From assembly GCA_051294375.1 (NCBI GenBank), contig CM119268.1, positions 17,300,502 to 17,364,501 on the forward strand: a DNA stretch of 64,000 bases, written 5' to 3'. The stretch is from Paraspadella gotoi. Its lineage: Eukaryota > Chaetognatha. The notes under the pieces were generated by a model. The model saw nothing but the letters and a program-made list of their open reading frames with translations. It was not told where the DNA came from and searched no databases. Of the stretch, positions 27,000 to 39,563 are shown piece by piece. Numbering within the stretch: position 1 is the stretch's first letter; every line of letters starts with the position of its first letter. Both the position numbers and the translations under genes were made by a program.

Positions 27000-28374
27000 T
27001 TAATCCCGCGATATGATCGCTACTATATTTATTTCTAGTCAATTGTCTCTATTAAATATTTGACCGGTTTAATTAATAAAAGAATATTTTCAGTTTAAAA
27101 AAAATATGTCTTTGCTTTTTTTTTAATCATCACAAATCATTAACGCAAAAAATGTTCTTTTCCTTTGTCCTTTTTTTTGGGGGAGGGCATTATTTTTTTT
27201 ATTTCTTAACTATTAGTAGTTTTAGTATTTTATTCACTACTATTTTACATTTTAATCACATTCAAATTCAGCTTCTACCCTATTCTTTCACAAGAAGACA
27301 TAATATGTTAAAGTGTGACATTCAGAAATCTTTAGTTCACATTTACGGGAGGAGCAAATCAAACAAGTCCCGGTGAATATGAGAAATCGGTGCGAAGACA
27401 AGAACAGATTCACGTATACTTATTGAACAACCCAAATTTCTCTTTCATCAAATCGATACGATAGCGACAATACGCTGTCGATAACAACAACGACACAAAC
27501 GACAACAACGACTACGACGATGACCAAAAGTTGTGACAGCTAAACGATGACAAATTTCTTTCCTATCGACGTTTTTATCCGGTGCCACCGAGAAGCTCGG
27601 CCTCTTTAATCACGGGATTATTTTTTTAAAGCCTCTGCGCAATTTATGCCTCGTGTAACTTTTGACATTGAATGATCCAAGGTTTTTCTCGATGCGTCTC
27701 TGCGGAACTTTTCGGTTCAATGTACATATTTGCCTTAATGAACAGTCAATATGATTGCTCATGATTTTAAGTTTTCTTAAAAATTGAAAGACAGATAAGG
27801 ACAGATACTAAGTACTGTACTTTCGGCGCAATGTGACAAGACAGAGAAACTCACAGAGAAACGAACCATCAGCTCGCTTCGACTAATAAACCACATTCAA
27901 TTATTTTTGCGTAGGTTTTTATTGACTCATAAAAAATCTTATATCTCAGCCTGGCGGTTTTTTTTCTCTTTTTTTTATCGAGGCTTCAGATTGCGGTGAA
28001 ACACGGAGATTCGAAAACCTACAAAATCCGGCTAGTGATTAGGTGCGTGATTAGATACGTATTCTTCAGATCATGAGAAATCCCTCACAAAATAACAAAT
28101 CGTAACTAAACAAAGAGATAATCGAAATAAATAATCGAAATAATAATAATAAATAATAATAAAATATAAATATAATATAAAAATAAATAATAATAATCGA
28201 AATAAACGGGTAGTTATAGACAACTGACAAGCTAAAGTCTAAAACGGTATAAGAATAGGAATAGAAAGAATAAATATAGCAAAAAGAGAAACTCACTGCA
28301 CCGAATAATACGACAAAAAATGAGTGAGACTGAAAATGACTGAAAGACGAAAGGCGGAGCGGAAATGGTGTGGA

Positions 28375-28376
<2 letters not shown>
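27000..28376. other. Interval without recognised gene
   Basis: AT-rich, with a short ACG/AAC triplet patch at 27485-27520 and AAT triplets at 28140-28195. No exon supported. Confidence 0.55.

Positions 28377-28463
<87 letters not shown>
28377..28463. repeat. (GA)n microsatellite
   Basis: About 87 bp of GA. Confidence 0.95.
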
Positions 28464-28465
<2 letters not shown>

Positions 28466-28580
28466 CCTTCGCTCCATTTCGGATAAAAAGGTCATAGGAA
28501 GACGACCAACCAAAACTGCAAAGACGTCTTAAGGTTTGGAAGGGTGCCATGGGGAGGCCAAAGGTTCGTAGAGAGTTGGA

Positions 28581-28591
28581 AGATGGCGGCA
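28581..28591 (+). promoter_or_regulatory. YY1-type AGATGGCGGC motif, possible start region
   Basis: GAAGATGGCGGC matches the metazoan YY1 initiator-proximal motif, which often overlaps a start codon. The ATG at 28583 opens only 21 codons (MAANVAVVKSYS..) to TAG, with no clear donor. It could mark a promoter or first exon. Confidence 0.25.
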
Positions 28592-28875
28592 AACGTCGCG
28601 GTTGTTAAATCGTACTCGATTTTTGTCAATATTTCATTTCTCGATTAGAATGACTGAGTCAACGAACTTGTCATGATGGCGTCGTCTTATTCCCTGTCAT
28701 GTGAAGACGTGATGTGACGAGTCGATAAGACGAAGAACTTCATGGGCATTAGTAGGGCATTTTGTGAGGCCAAGGTCGTCGTTTCAACGCTGTCACCATG
28801 GCGACGGAAAATGACGCCGAGGGCGTTAATGACACCGGCTTTGATTTGCTCGACAAATTGATTAATTTTTTTTTT

Positions 28876-28877
28876 AA

Positions 28878-28915
<38 letters not shown>

Positions 28916-28923
28916 TATCTATC

Positions 28924-28976
<53 letters not shown>

Positions 28977-28977
28977 A
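28876..28977. repeat. (ATCT)n microsatellite
   Basis: About 100 bp of ATCT tetramers with two imperfections near 28914-28925. Confidence 0.95.
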
Positions 28978-29702
28978 TAATTCAACCTAATCTATCTGTA
29001 TTTCTGTTCCATCACATCACATTTCTTTCTTTTCAAGTTTCAAGTTTCACTGAGTCACCATTTTTCTCTTAATTCTTCTAACCGTCGTTACGTACTTTCC
29101 GATCCGTTGCCAGATGGCGCCAACGGACGCCAGCGCCACGTTCTCATTTGCCAGTAGGCTCGATCTGTCGTGCGACCGAAATGGCAGCGAACCGATGATG
29201 AATAGATGGGAAAAGAGACTGAAAAACAGATGTCTGCTTAATTGAATATGGCTGGTTCTTGGTTCTTGACAAAATGCGTTCAAAACCACAAACAGAATTC
29301 GCCACCGAAGTATACCTCACAATCCCAATATAGATTTCGGCATCACATTCTTTAGCAATTACGTTGTAAAGAAGTTATCGTAATTGAATATTATTTTAAA
29401 ATTTGACGTCGAACACAGAAGAAAAATATAGACGCTGAGGAAAAAAGGAAGAGGCGAGAAAAACGGAGTCGCTTTAATCAGAAACGAAGCGAAACGAAAA
29501 AAACGCGAAACTCAGACGACTGATTAAAAACGAATGTTTATCAGACAGTCGCGATGATGACGACGACAACGACGACGATGACGACGACGATGATGATAAT
29601 GACGACCACGACCCCTCGAATGACGGCGTAAAACAAACGACAAAAGAAAATAGCGTCAAAATGACGATGGCAGACGGAGTGAATCGAGAGTCACGAAAAA
29701 GG

Positions 29703-29775
29703 GCGATAGAGGGTAGGATAGGGTAGGATATGATTTGGTAGGATAGAGTAGGATATGATTTGGTAGGATAGGGGA
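29703..29775. repeat. Short tandem repeat with GGTAGGATA core
   Basis: TAGGATA occurs six times. A longer unit containing GGATATGATTTGGTAGGATA repeats twice. Confidence 0.8.
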
Positions 29776-30518
29776 GGCCTTGTAGACGAAAACGAGGCTG
29801 ACGACCACTCAAAAGACTGTACAGCGAACATCAGCGAACAACAGCCTGTTTACGATCGAGGAATGAACTGTAAACAAGTAACAAAACAGAAACAAAACAT
29901 CAGAACAAAAAGGAAAACGAAAACAAAAAAAGGAGCGAGAGAAAAGGAAAACCGCTAAAATGGAAACGCGAAAACGTTAATTACTTGATTCCAAATCGGA
30001 ATTCGGATTTAAAAAAAAAGGAACAAAGTCCAAAGATGCGACCTTTCTTTTTTTTCATTTATCAAAAGATCTTGAAAAATAGCTTTTTAAGTACAGTATT
30101 AAAAGAAAAAAAACTCTTTAGCTATCGACTCATGAATATATTAAAGATATTTAAAAAATGATATTTACAAGGATGCATCGCCGCACGAGAAAGAGTCAGA
30201 CGGAAAAAGAAGGAACGAGCACTATGAGAAGTGAAAAAAGGAATTCAGAAAAAAGGAGAACTGAGAAAAGAATATTCATTATTCGCTTTCCTTGTCATTG
30301 AGTTTTTATTTGATTCGTCGACTAGCTTTTCAAGTGCAAAGATATAATTAATGTTGAGGCTTTAATTAGTGGGACTATTTAAGGAATTATTTGTTTCATA
30401 AGGCCTGAGTGGTGAGTAACTACACTTTAAAATAATAGTAAGAGAGGCCATTTTCGTTTCCACACTCGAATTTTGAATTCGCTTTTTTAGTTCCCTCATT
30501 GGTTCCGCATCTCGTAAT

Positions 30519-30637
30519 TCTCGTTTCCCTTTCTCATTTCCGCTTCTCGTTTCCGTTTCTCATTTCCGCTTCTCGTTTCCGTTTCTCATTTCCGCTTATC
30601 ATTTCCGTTTCTCATTTCCGCTTCTCGTTTCCGCTTC
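30519..30637. repeat. 12-bp minisatellite
   Basis: About ten units of TCTCRTTTCCGY. Units ending in CGTTTCTCATTT and CGCTTCTCGTTT alternate, giving a 24-bp higher order. Confidence 0.85.
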
Positions 30638-30710
30638 CAACAAGTATTCGCCTCCTTTGGTTCCTTTCGACTTAAGTCAAGGAAAATCTCCAATTCAAAT
30701 GGGGGCTTCG

Positions 30711-30870
30711 CGAAAAGGCCCGAGAAGCCGCGAAATGCTGCTAGAGTGGAGAAAAGAGGCCTTAGATGCCGCGAAATGCTGCGAGAGGGAAAACTGAAGC
30801 CCGAGATGCCGCGAAATGCTGCAAGAGTAGAGGAGAAATGCCACGAGATATTATGAAATATCCTGCTAGA
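30711..30870. repeat. Tandem repeat of about 40 bp
   Basis: GCCGCGAAATGCTGC recurs at 30727, 30768 and 30808 in units beginning GAGGCCCGAGA, with a decayed fourth copy. Confidence 0.82.
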
Positions 30871-31140
30871 CCGAATCTGTAAAAATGCTGGTTCTTAGAT
30901 AGCAAAAAAATTAGATATTGTCAACACTAATCCAAAAATCATGGGTGCAAGGCGAACAAAGACATTTGCAGGACCCCCTCTTCCCCGGCGCCGTCTTCTC
31001 TGGCACCGACATTCACCCTGGCGCCGCAAAGTTGGTCCGTTTCCAATCCGGTCGTTCATCCCGGGTGCCGTCCCTGAAATTGAAGAAAGGGAGAATGGCT
31101 CCGTCCCAAGACTGAGATTCGATAGGGTAAAACGTTTAAT

Positions 31141-31252
<112 letters not shown>

Positions 31253-31573
31253 GAGGAAAATCCTCAGCGAACCGGCGACACTCGGGAAAGAGTTTCTGGA
31301 TGAATAATCCTTTCGTTCGCTCCTCAGAGTCGCTTCTCTATTTATGGAACCTGAGAACAATAAACAACCTTGAAGCTGCTTTTTTTCCCTTTGCTGCGAT
31401 TTGAAAAAAAAAGGAAAGTTAGGAGGGAAGATGAGGGGAGAAAAGTGGGGATGTGGCAAAAATAACTGTATTGAAATTAAAAGAAGGAATAGTACTGAAA
31501 TGCAGTGATGGGGAGAGAAAAAGGAAGGGAAAATAAAGGGAGGGAAATAAGGAAATAATGGAAAGAAACTCGG

Positions 31574-31577
<4 letters not shown>

Positions 31578-31639
<62 letters not shown>
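31578..31639. repeat. (GA)n microsatellite
   Basis: About 62 bp of GA. Confidence 0.95.
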
Positions 31640-31640
<1 letters not shown>

Positions 31641-32392
31641 AAGGATCGATCTTGGGAGAGAAGTGAAATAATATTTTTATTATTTATTATTTTTATTTAT
31701 TTATTAATTATTATTTTTATTATTTTTATTTTTCTCGTGAAAATTTAGCCGACTTCCGAACTCCGACAGTCAATTTACAAACGTCACGTGTTATTTGTTT
31801 TCATTTCACTCAATTTTTTTTCAATAGAACCCCGGGTCACGTCACTCAACGTAGCATTGCATCAGCGAGATGCTGCCTTTCGTGACGTAGCGACGCAGCC
31901 TGTTACGCCTGGTTACGCTACGTCGTTCCTCTTTTACACTCTAGTTGAAAGTCTTAACTTTACGTTTTTCTTTTCTTTCTTAACTTTCTTCTTAATCTTA
32001 ATTTTTATATATCCTTCATTGTCTATTATTTTGTCCCTTCTTTCTTCCTTATTTCCCTTCATTCCTTCATTCTTCCTTTAGTCCTTCCTACTTTCCTTCT
32101 TTCTTTCCATCAAACCTTCCTTGTTTCCTTTCTTTCTTCCTTCATTCCTTCCTATCGTCCTTTCTTCCTTCCTTCCTTTTTTCTTTCACTTCTCCAACTT
32201 TCCTCCCACTTTTTCCACCAACTCCTTCCCCCCCCAAGACTCCTCTGCTCTCACGCGCAGCCGAAACGTCGAGTCAAAGAGTGCGTGACTGAGTTCAACT
32301 CCTTCGGAAAGATAAGCGAGCGTGCCCAGCCGCGGAGTTCCAATGACTGGCCTAATTAAATATATCTATTCTAATGTGTACGGACCCGTGTT

Positions 32393-32516
<124 letters not shown>

Positions 32517-33034
32517 TATCGTCAATCACGGCAGATTATAATTATACTTACATCATTATTTTCTCAATCAGTAAACCACTAACACCCTCATCATTTTCAG
32601 TCGCACTACTTTTAACCACAACGCGCTGTGGGGAACCACATTCGCTCGACCACAGTTAGTCTCCGTCGCCCCGAAATGACCCCCGGATGACCTCATTCGC
32701 TCGGAGCCAAAATCGCCATCGCGACTGAATTTTCTTTTTTTTTCTTTTTTTTTTTACGCCGGAAATAAAAACGAATCGAAGGGAAGAGAGAATCGTTTTC
32801 TTTTGGCTTCGGATCGAATGAGTTGAGTTCGTTAAAAATTAGTGTTCCAAAGTTTGTTGATATTAAATTTCGTAAAAAATACAAATCAACTAAATCTGAT
32901 TTGATGATATTTTACTGATTGTTAGGTAGATCCGGATTTAAATTTTGCTAAGAACGTGACTGATTTATATCCGGTTTCTGACCTAAATCAAATTAAGTTA
33001 CCCATAATTTAGCTTAATGATCCGAATAACATCC

Positions 33035-33274
33035 GGATTTCAAATGGGAGTGAAATGAAGAAAGTTGTTATAACTCTTAACTGACTGACTATGATTAATA
33101 TTTGTTCATTTCATTCGTTGGAAAAGTCCCTGACTCTTATATTTCTATAAAGCAAATTGATAATATTTTACATCATAGCAACTTTCCTTCCAGCAGCTTT
33201 CTTTGCCAAATAATTTAGCCACAGTATTTATTAAATACTATTTAATCCTTTCATTTCACTCCCATTTGAAATCC
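33035..33274. mobile_element. MITE-like element, 240 bp, 25-bp perfect terminal inverted repeats
   Basis: The ends are perfect inverted repeats, starting GGATTTCAAATGGGAGTGAA on the left and matched by the complement on the right. The interior is AT-rich and non-coding. No clear target-site duplication is visible. The superfamily cannot be assigned. Confidence 0.6.
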
Positions 33275-34954
33275 TTGTGTATCTCCATATATTATTTCAA
33301 TGAAATAAGAGTTTTCAGCTCTTCATCCACCAGTGAATCGAGTTCATCATAAATGGAAGACGAGTTCAACTCGAACGATGAAGAGAGAAAAAACTGGGTT
33401 AAGTTAACAAAGAATTTTCGTCTCTTTTGCTGAAAAACGAAGATGAAGACGAAACCTAAGAATAAAACGTTTGTCTTTTGTTTGGGATAAATCAAGAAAA
33501 GGCAAGTTTATTATTTTATTGAAAACAAGTAAACTTAATAATTGTCAAAAAAGTTTTATTATTCAGTTACTTTTTAAGATACTTAACAGGACATCCGCTT
33601 CCGGTGTTTTTAACCTTAAAAGAAAAAAAGAGGAAGAAAAAGAAAATTAATTTCTTTTGGCGAGAAAAGAGTTTGTGCCTCCGAATAAAAATGAAAAAAA
33701 AGGCAGGGAAGATTCCAAAACAGAAAACTAAGTTTGGGAGATGAATTCTGTGTCTCCCTGGTTTTCGTCGTCAGCCTTGATATCTCCTTAATATTTATTA
33801 TTATTTTAGTCTTTTTTGTTAGTTTTTTGTGGGTTTTTGAAAATAGACGTTATATTTTCATCGTCGTCGTCGTTGTCGTCATCGGATTCGTCGCTGTTCC
33901 AGTTGTCAGCAAAGTTGTTGTCTTCTACGACAACTTCATTGTTGTTGATGAGAGAATGAATCAGACTCGATGGAATCGTTCATCGAGAAAGAAATGGGCG
34001 AGACTGAAAAATCAGAGCGACCAATGAGGAACGACGACGTGAACGACGAGTCACTCAACTTGACTCCCGCCAGTTGAAATTATTAAATAGATTGTATGTA
34101 TGTATATATGTATTTTATATGTTAAATAAAATAACTAAAACTTGTAAAAAAGGGACGAATGAGAAGAGAAATTTTATCGTCAACGTAGCAGCGGACGCGA
34201 CGCGCTTGTTGACACTTGTACACGAGGGAGAATTTCATCTCAACGACGCGTGAGGACGCAACTCTGGCGCGAATGGGGTTGGACGGGGCTGCGGCAAGAA
34301 AGGGTAAGGAAGGGAGGGTGAGGAAAGGATGAAGGAAAACGAAATCAGATAGGATAAGTTAGACGAAAAAGTGAGTTAAAAGAATTGTGTTTAGTGGGTC
34401 GGAGGTGAAAAGGCGAAATTAAAATGAATCTAAAACAAAGTTGGAAATCACATTGGAAAATTCACTTTGAGCACAGATTAACATTATTAGAGAGGAGATG
34501 AGAATTAATAAAATTAAACCTATGATAAAAAGTGGAGCCCAGTTGAAATTTGAGCTGTGATGAAGGGTGAACGCATATGAATTATGAGCAGAGATGAGGT
34601 TCACGCAAAGATGAAACTCAAAGAAATCGTGATCGACGCGGCGCAAATGAAATTGGAGCAAATATGAAGAAGAATCGAGAGCAAACTGGGATCTTGTGAT
34701 GTTTAAACGACGGCGCTTCCTCCGGTTAAACGTCCGCCGTCACATGTCGTGAATCATATAAAGGAAAAAAAGGAGGGATTTTTTTTTTTATGCAAACTTT
34801 ATCGGAAAAAGAAATAGAGAGAGACAAAAATAACTATAAAGAACTATATGACGGTATGCAGTGTGCGTGTGAAAAGAGGGTGTTGTTAATTGCGAAAGTG
34901 AAAGATCAATGGATTCCCCCCCCCCAAAAAAATGGTGTCTCTCCTGTGAATGAC

Positions 34955-34978
34955 GACACCGCCGCCGCCACCGCCGCC

Positions 34979-35009
<31 letters not shown>

Positions 35010-35022
35010 CTGCCGCCGCTGC
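34955..35022. repeat. (GCC)n microsatellite
   Basis: About 68 bp of GCC triplets with a few ACC and GCT variants, fully CpG-bearing. Confidence 0.93.
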
Positions 35023-35127
35023 CTTTCGTTTTGCCATCGATTTCGATTAAGGAGGAGCGGAACTATCGAGTCCCTGGGGAAAGGGAAGATATCGAACAAT
35101 AAGCAGGAGGAAGAGCAGCACGTGACG

Positions 35128-35375
<248 letters not shown>

Positions 35376-36141
35376 AAGAGCATAAATAACAAATTGCTTC
35401 TCTCGAAACGAAAGCAGAAAAAAAAAAACAACTCAGGGGAAAAAATGGGAGTGAAAGAATTGGCGAAGTCGGTGACAACTCACTCTGTTGATTTGATCGG
35501 GAAAAGAAAAGACGAATTTATCAGTAGATCTATGACACTGATTCGTACTTTTTAGAATTCATATACTTTCATCATCATCATCGTACCATAATTTTTATAG
35601 TTTTTTCTAATTTCAACCAATAAAACAAAAATTTAGAAATCCTGTAGTAATATTTTTGATTTATTTTTTCAAGCTCTGATTTTGAAGCTTTGATTTTGAA
35701 AAAACATTTTTTCACGATTTATAGTAATACAATAAGCTTTAAATGCTTCTATGTTATTAACTATACATAAAATCTTAAATTTTTTTGTAATTTCGTTATC
35801 CCACAGGGATGCTCTAACACTATTTATATTACACAATTCTTAGTTTTTATTTTGGTCCGCCTTAATATATATATATATATCTCTCTCTCTTTGCCTCCCT
35901 AAATGAATAGACCGCGGTAGCGTGATAATTTTCTGAGTGTTTTCTCTTGTTTTGGCCTCGCCAGTCTGTTTGCGAGCCTCAAAGAAAAATGATTGAGTAA
36001 GAAAAGAATCTAAATTAAAAAGCGACTGAGAAAAGTAAATTAAAAAACGGGTTGGAACTGAAAATGTGAAGAAAAAAAACTTTTTCATTTGACTGCTATT
36101 GTGTTTTTTTCACGAACGCCTCCATGAAGACTTGAGGACTT

Positions 36142-36152
36142 TTTTCTTTTTT

Positions 36153-36244
<92 letters not shown>

Positions 36245-36245
36245 T
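36142..36245. repeat. (TTTC)n microsatellite
   Basis: About 104 bp of TTTC tetramers. Confidence 0.95.
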
Positions 36246-36701
36246 ATTTTTTTTCGTTTTATTTCATGTTTTTCCTCCTTTTTTCTTTTTTTCCTTTTTT
36301 TCTCCCCTTTTTCTATCTTTCTTTCTTCATTCGTTTTCCTTTCGTGTCTTTCTATTTTTCTCTCTTTCCTTCCTTCTCACATCTCTTAAAACTCCCAAGG
36401 TGCCTCTAAATCCCGAAGGCACCCGAATATGAGAAATTAAAAGGCGAGAGAAACCAATCAAGTTAGAGTCGGAGTCAAACCTTTTTTTGATTGACGCCGA
36501 ACGACGACGACGACGACGAAGACGACGACGACAAAGATGGAGCCGAGACTCTATATTGCCTCACAGATGATGGTGATGGCGAGAAGTAGTGACAGCTGAG
36601 ATACATTTAACCACAAAGAGAGATGGAGATTTTATAACGGCTTAATGAAGAATGATTTGAAGGCATCTATGATGAGGGTTACATATTATGTATATCAACT
36701 T

Positions 36702-36853
36702 AAAAGATAATTTATCGGTAAAAATAAAATTTAACATTCATTCATTCATTCATTCATTCATTCATTCATTCATTCATTCATTCATTCATTCATTCATTCA
36801 TTCAATCATTTAAAAAATAACATTTTTTTAGATTTACCGATCAACTATCTTTT
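36702..36853. mobile_element. Hairpin element carrying a (CATT)n core
   Basis: Imperfect inverted repeats of about 34 bp (left AAAAGATAATTTATCGGTAA, right complement AAAAGATAGTTGATCGGTAA) flank about 70 bp of CATT tetramers. It resembles microsatellite-bearing MITEs. Confidence 0.6.
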
Positions 36854-37938
36854 CCCGACAATTGTACTAAGATGGCGTTTGCTCAGTATATTAAATAAAA
36901 ACTAAATAACAATAAAACTAACATTAATAAAGTATTGGTAAACGAAGGAAACAATTCGCTCTGACTCGTAAATTTATTTTTTCCTTCAAACGTCAAATCG
37001 AAAGCGAGGCTACTAAGGAAAATGAGTCCGGATGTAATTGAGATTCAAAGGCGACGAGGAAAACGAGGCGGAGATTGACAACGACCACGACAACGACGAC
37101 AGCCGACGATAAAATAGAAACGTTACACCGACGTTTACGATCGTTCGTTGACGTTCACCCGGTGAACTGATTGCATATGTTGCCGACTGGATTGTGGACG
37201 TTCGAGTGACGATGCGAGTGCACGCCCCATAGATAAACTTGCCATTCGCTGCGGACACAAGGGAAGCATTAACGGTTACAGCATGTAACATTTTACATTC
37301 CCAATGAATTCCTATAATAACCAATATTACAAGTTAAAAAATTCAATCCCTTTCAAGAATGTAGTAGTAAATCTAAGAAAGTAAAAGAAATGCCGAGGAG
37401 CGTTTGAAGTACGCAATAAAGTGAATAAGAACTTGTCCTTGGTTTCGGCTTAAGTGCAAAATGGCGAAATACTAGCAGCAAAAATACCTGCGGACTAATT
37501 AACCAAGGACAAACGAGACGACGAGGATGCCGACGATAAAGACGACGAAAAAGACGACGACGACGAAAACGACAAAAGCGAGTTTCGAAAATTAAAGGTC
37601 GCACAAAAAAAAAGTTGTTTTTTTTTCTCTTCTTGTGGTCGCGGCTTCACGTAGCTAATTAGCAGCGGTTAAAATCGCAGTAGCTTTCTATATATATGTA
37701 CTGATTGAAAAGAAGCTTTGCTAATTCTTCTTTGAATTTTAATGATATTTGTCGTAGTTAAAATATTATACAAATGTCGTCTTCATCCAGTCCCATTGAC
37801 GATGGATAATACACGTCCTCTGTCATCACTACAAACTTTTTAATGACCAAAAAGACAATGACAAAGTTCATCGTTGTGCAAGTATTTTTTCCTGTCGATC
37901 ATTTTGCTTAAGTTGTGAAAAGCTTTTGTGTTGATGCA

Positions 37939-37944
<6 letters not shown>

Positions 37945-37995
<51 letters not shown>

Positions 37996-37999
37996 CCTC

Positions 38000-38061
<62 letters not shown>
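37945..38061. repeat. (TC)n microsatellite, interrupted
   Basis: Two CT runs separated by TACTCCTCCTCTCCC near 37992-38007. A further short CT run lies at 38170-38202. Confidence 0.93.
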
Positions 38062-38065
<4 letters not shown>

Positions 38066-38168
38066 TCAAAGTCAATTACAATTTGTAAATATTCTTGAGA
38101 AATAGGTAGCTTTTAAAGGCCCTCAAGGTGCCTAAAGCCGCAAGTAATTAATATTGTCTATTGTCTAT

Positions 38169-38207
<39 letters not shown>

Positions 38208-39353
38208 GCGACATTTTCCCGAAAACAATCTCAGTTTTCCCCTCTGTCTCAACTCTCAACCCAGTTTTTTTCCACAGTGCGCCATCAAGCGGTTTCAATT
38301 ATTTCTTCCCTTTCGCAGCTGCTTTCCGCTCGACTAGTATTTTTCCAGACTACCAAGGAATAAAAGCACTGTGCTCAATGATTTTGTATTGCTTTCTTTG
38401 TCATCCACATTCTCATTTGCTACATTTTTTTGCATTGAATTATAAATTCTTGTGAACTACAGCAGAATTTTACCTGTACCTAATAATATTTCAGTTTTAC
38501 ATAAAAAAGAGAGAGCGAGTCTTTTTTTTTTCTTTTTTATCTTTTCGCCTTTCTTCCTTTTTTAACCTTTTTCCTGTCTATTCACGACTACTCCAAAATT
38601 CATCCGCCACTTTTTCTTTTTTCCCAGTTTCTTATCATTTTAATTTTCTCCGCTTTCCCCCGTCAACATTCCCATCCTCTCCTTTCGGCTCCCTTTTCCG
38701 GTTTATCTCATCTGCTTTCTCGTTTTTCTCGCGCCTAAGGTCGCGGGTTCAAAACCGCAACTTCTGGGTTGATCCACTCCTCTCGGCCAAAGGAGCAATC
38801 TCGGTCGCCACTGGAATAACAAATCTCGCAGATGCATGAAGAAATTCTCTTTTCTTATTCTTCTTCTTTTCTTTCTTGGGTTTTAAAAGGGTCGGTGTGA
38901 CTAGTAAGGCTTTGCACAAGGGAATCAGGGCATCGCCCGTTTCGTACTTCCTTATAAATATCTCCTTAATATATATGTAGAAAACGAAATGTATCCGACA
39001 TACTGATAATAGTTAATCTGCATTCCAAATTTGGTTTAGTTTCGTAACAAATACCATCACCGATTGGTTAGTAGACGAGCAACTACTGTTAACATCCGAG
39101 TCTCACCTTTTCTACCCTCGTCTTTCAATTTTCTTTCCCATCTCTTAGCCTTTCCTGTGAAAATTAAAAGTTTTAAAAAAATTGTTTGCTTGTTTAATTA
39201 ATAAAAAAAATCGTCAATGAAACAAATAAATATTCGGAACGAGGAATTTAAATTTTAGGTGGTTACAACAATATTATGCCGTCAATCGTGAAAGGACCTC
39301 AATTTTGTAACAGATATATTATAACATATACATATATTTATATAATCCCAGCC

Positions 39354-39563
39354 TCAGTTTTTAATCTCAGACTGAGGTCTAAGCAACGGCGTCCTTTCCT
39401 CGTACGTCGTCTCTCTCACCGTCGACAATTTCGATCGTTCGTTTTCGGCGTCAACCGTCACAGACGCCACCTTTCGTTTCCAGTAGACGATTCTGCAGGG
39501 GGCGCGTCTCGTCTCTTCCGCTAGACGTCGCATGTCCGTCAGCGATTGCGGCAATGGTCGACC
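39354..39563 (-). CDS. SLC22 exon 7 (cytoplasmic C-terminus)
   Basis: GRPLPQSLTDMRRLAEE continues the VPETKG motif. A charged 69-residue tail with an ERTPLL dileucine-like signal ends at TGA. Confidence 0.9.
   Translation of the reverse strand, partial: GRPLPQSLTDMRRLAEETRRAPCRIVYWKRKVASVTVDAENERSKLSTVRETTYEERTPLLRPQSEIKN

Noticed and set aside
28866-28980. Regular short repeats (ATCT, ATTC and others) as CRISPR arrays
   Set aside because: Contiguous simple repeats without unique spacers in a eukaryotic genome.
29108-29250. Exon starting TTGCCAG|ATGGCGCCAACGGACG
   Set aside because: The acceptor-ATG coincidence is attractive, but the 43-codon frame ends in a stop with no polyadenylation signal or homology.
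30918-31127. GC-rich open frames (QGEQRHLQDPLFPGAVFSG.. and an overlapping Arg-rich frame) as an exon
   Set aside because: Two frames are open over the same stretch, the splice signals are ambiguous, and no family resemblance could be named.
38733-38770. tRNA gene or SINE head (GGTCGCGGGTTCAAAACCGC)
   Set aside because: Only a TpsiC-like stem-loop is visible; no acceptor, D-arm or anticodon arm, and no match to the SINEs listed.
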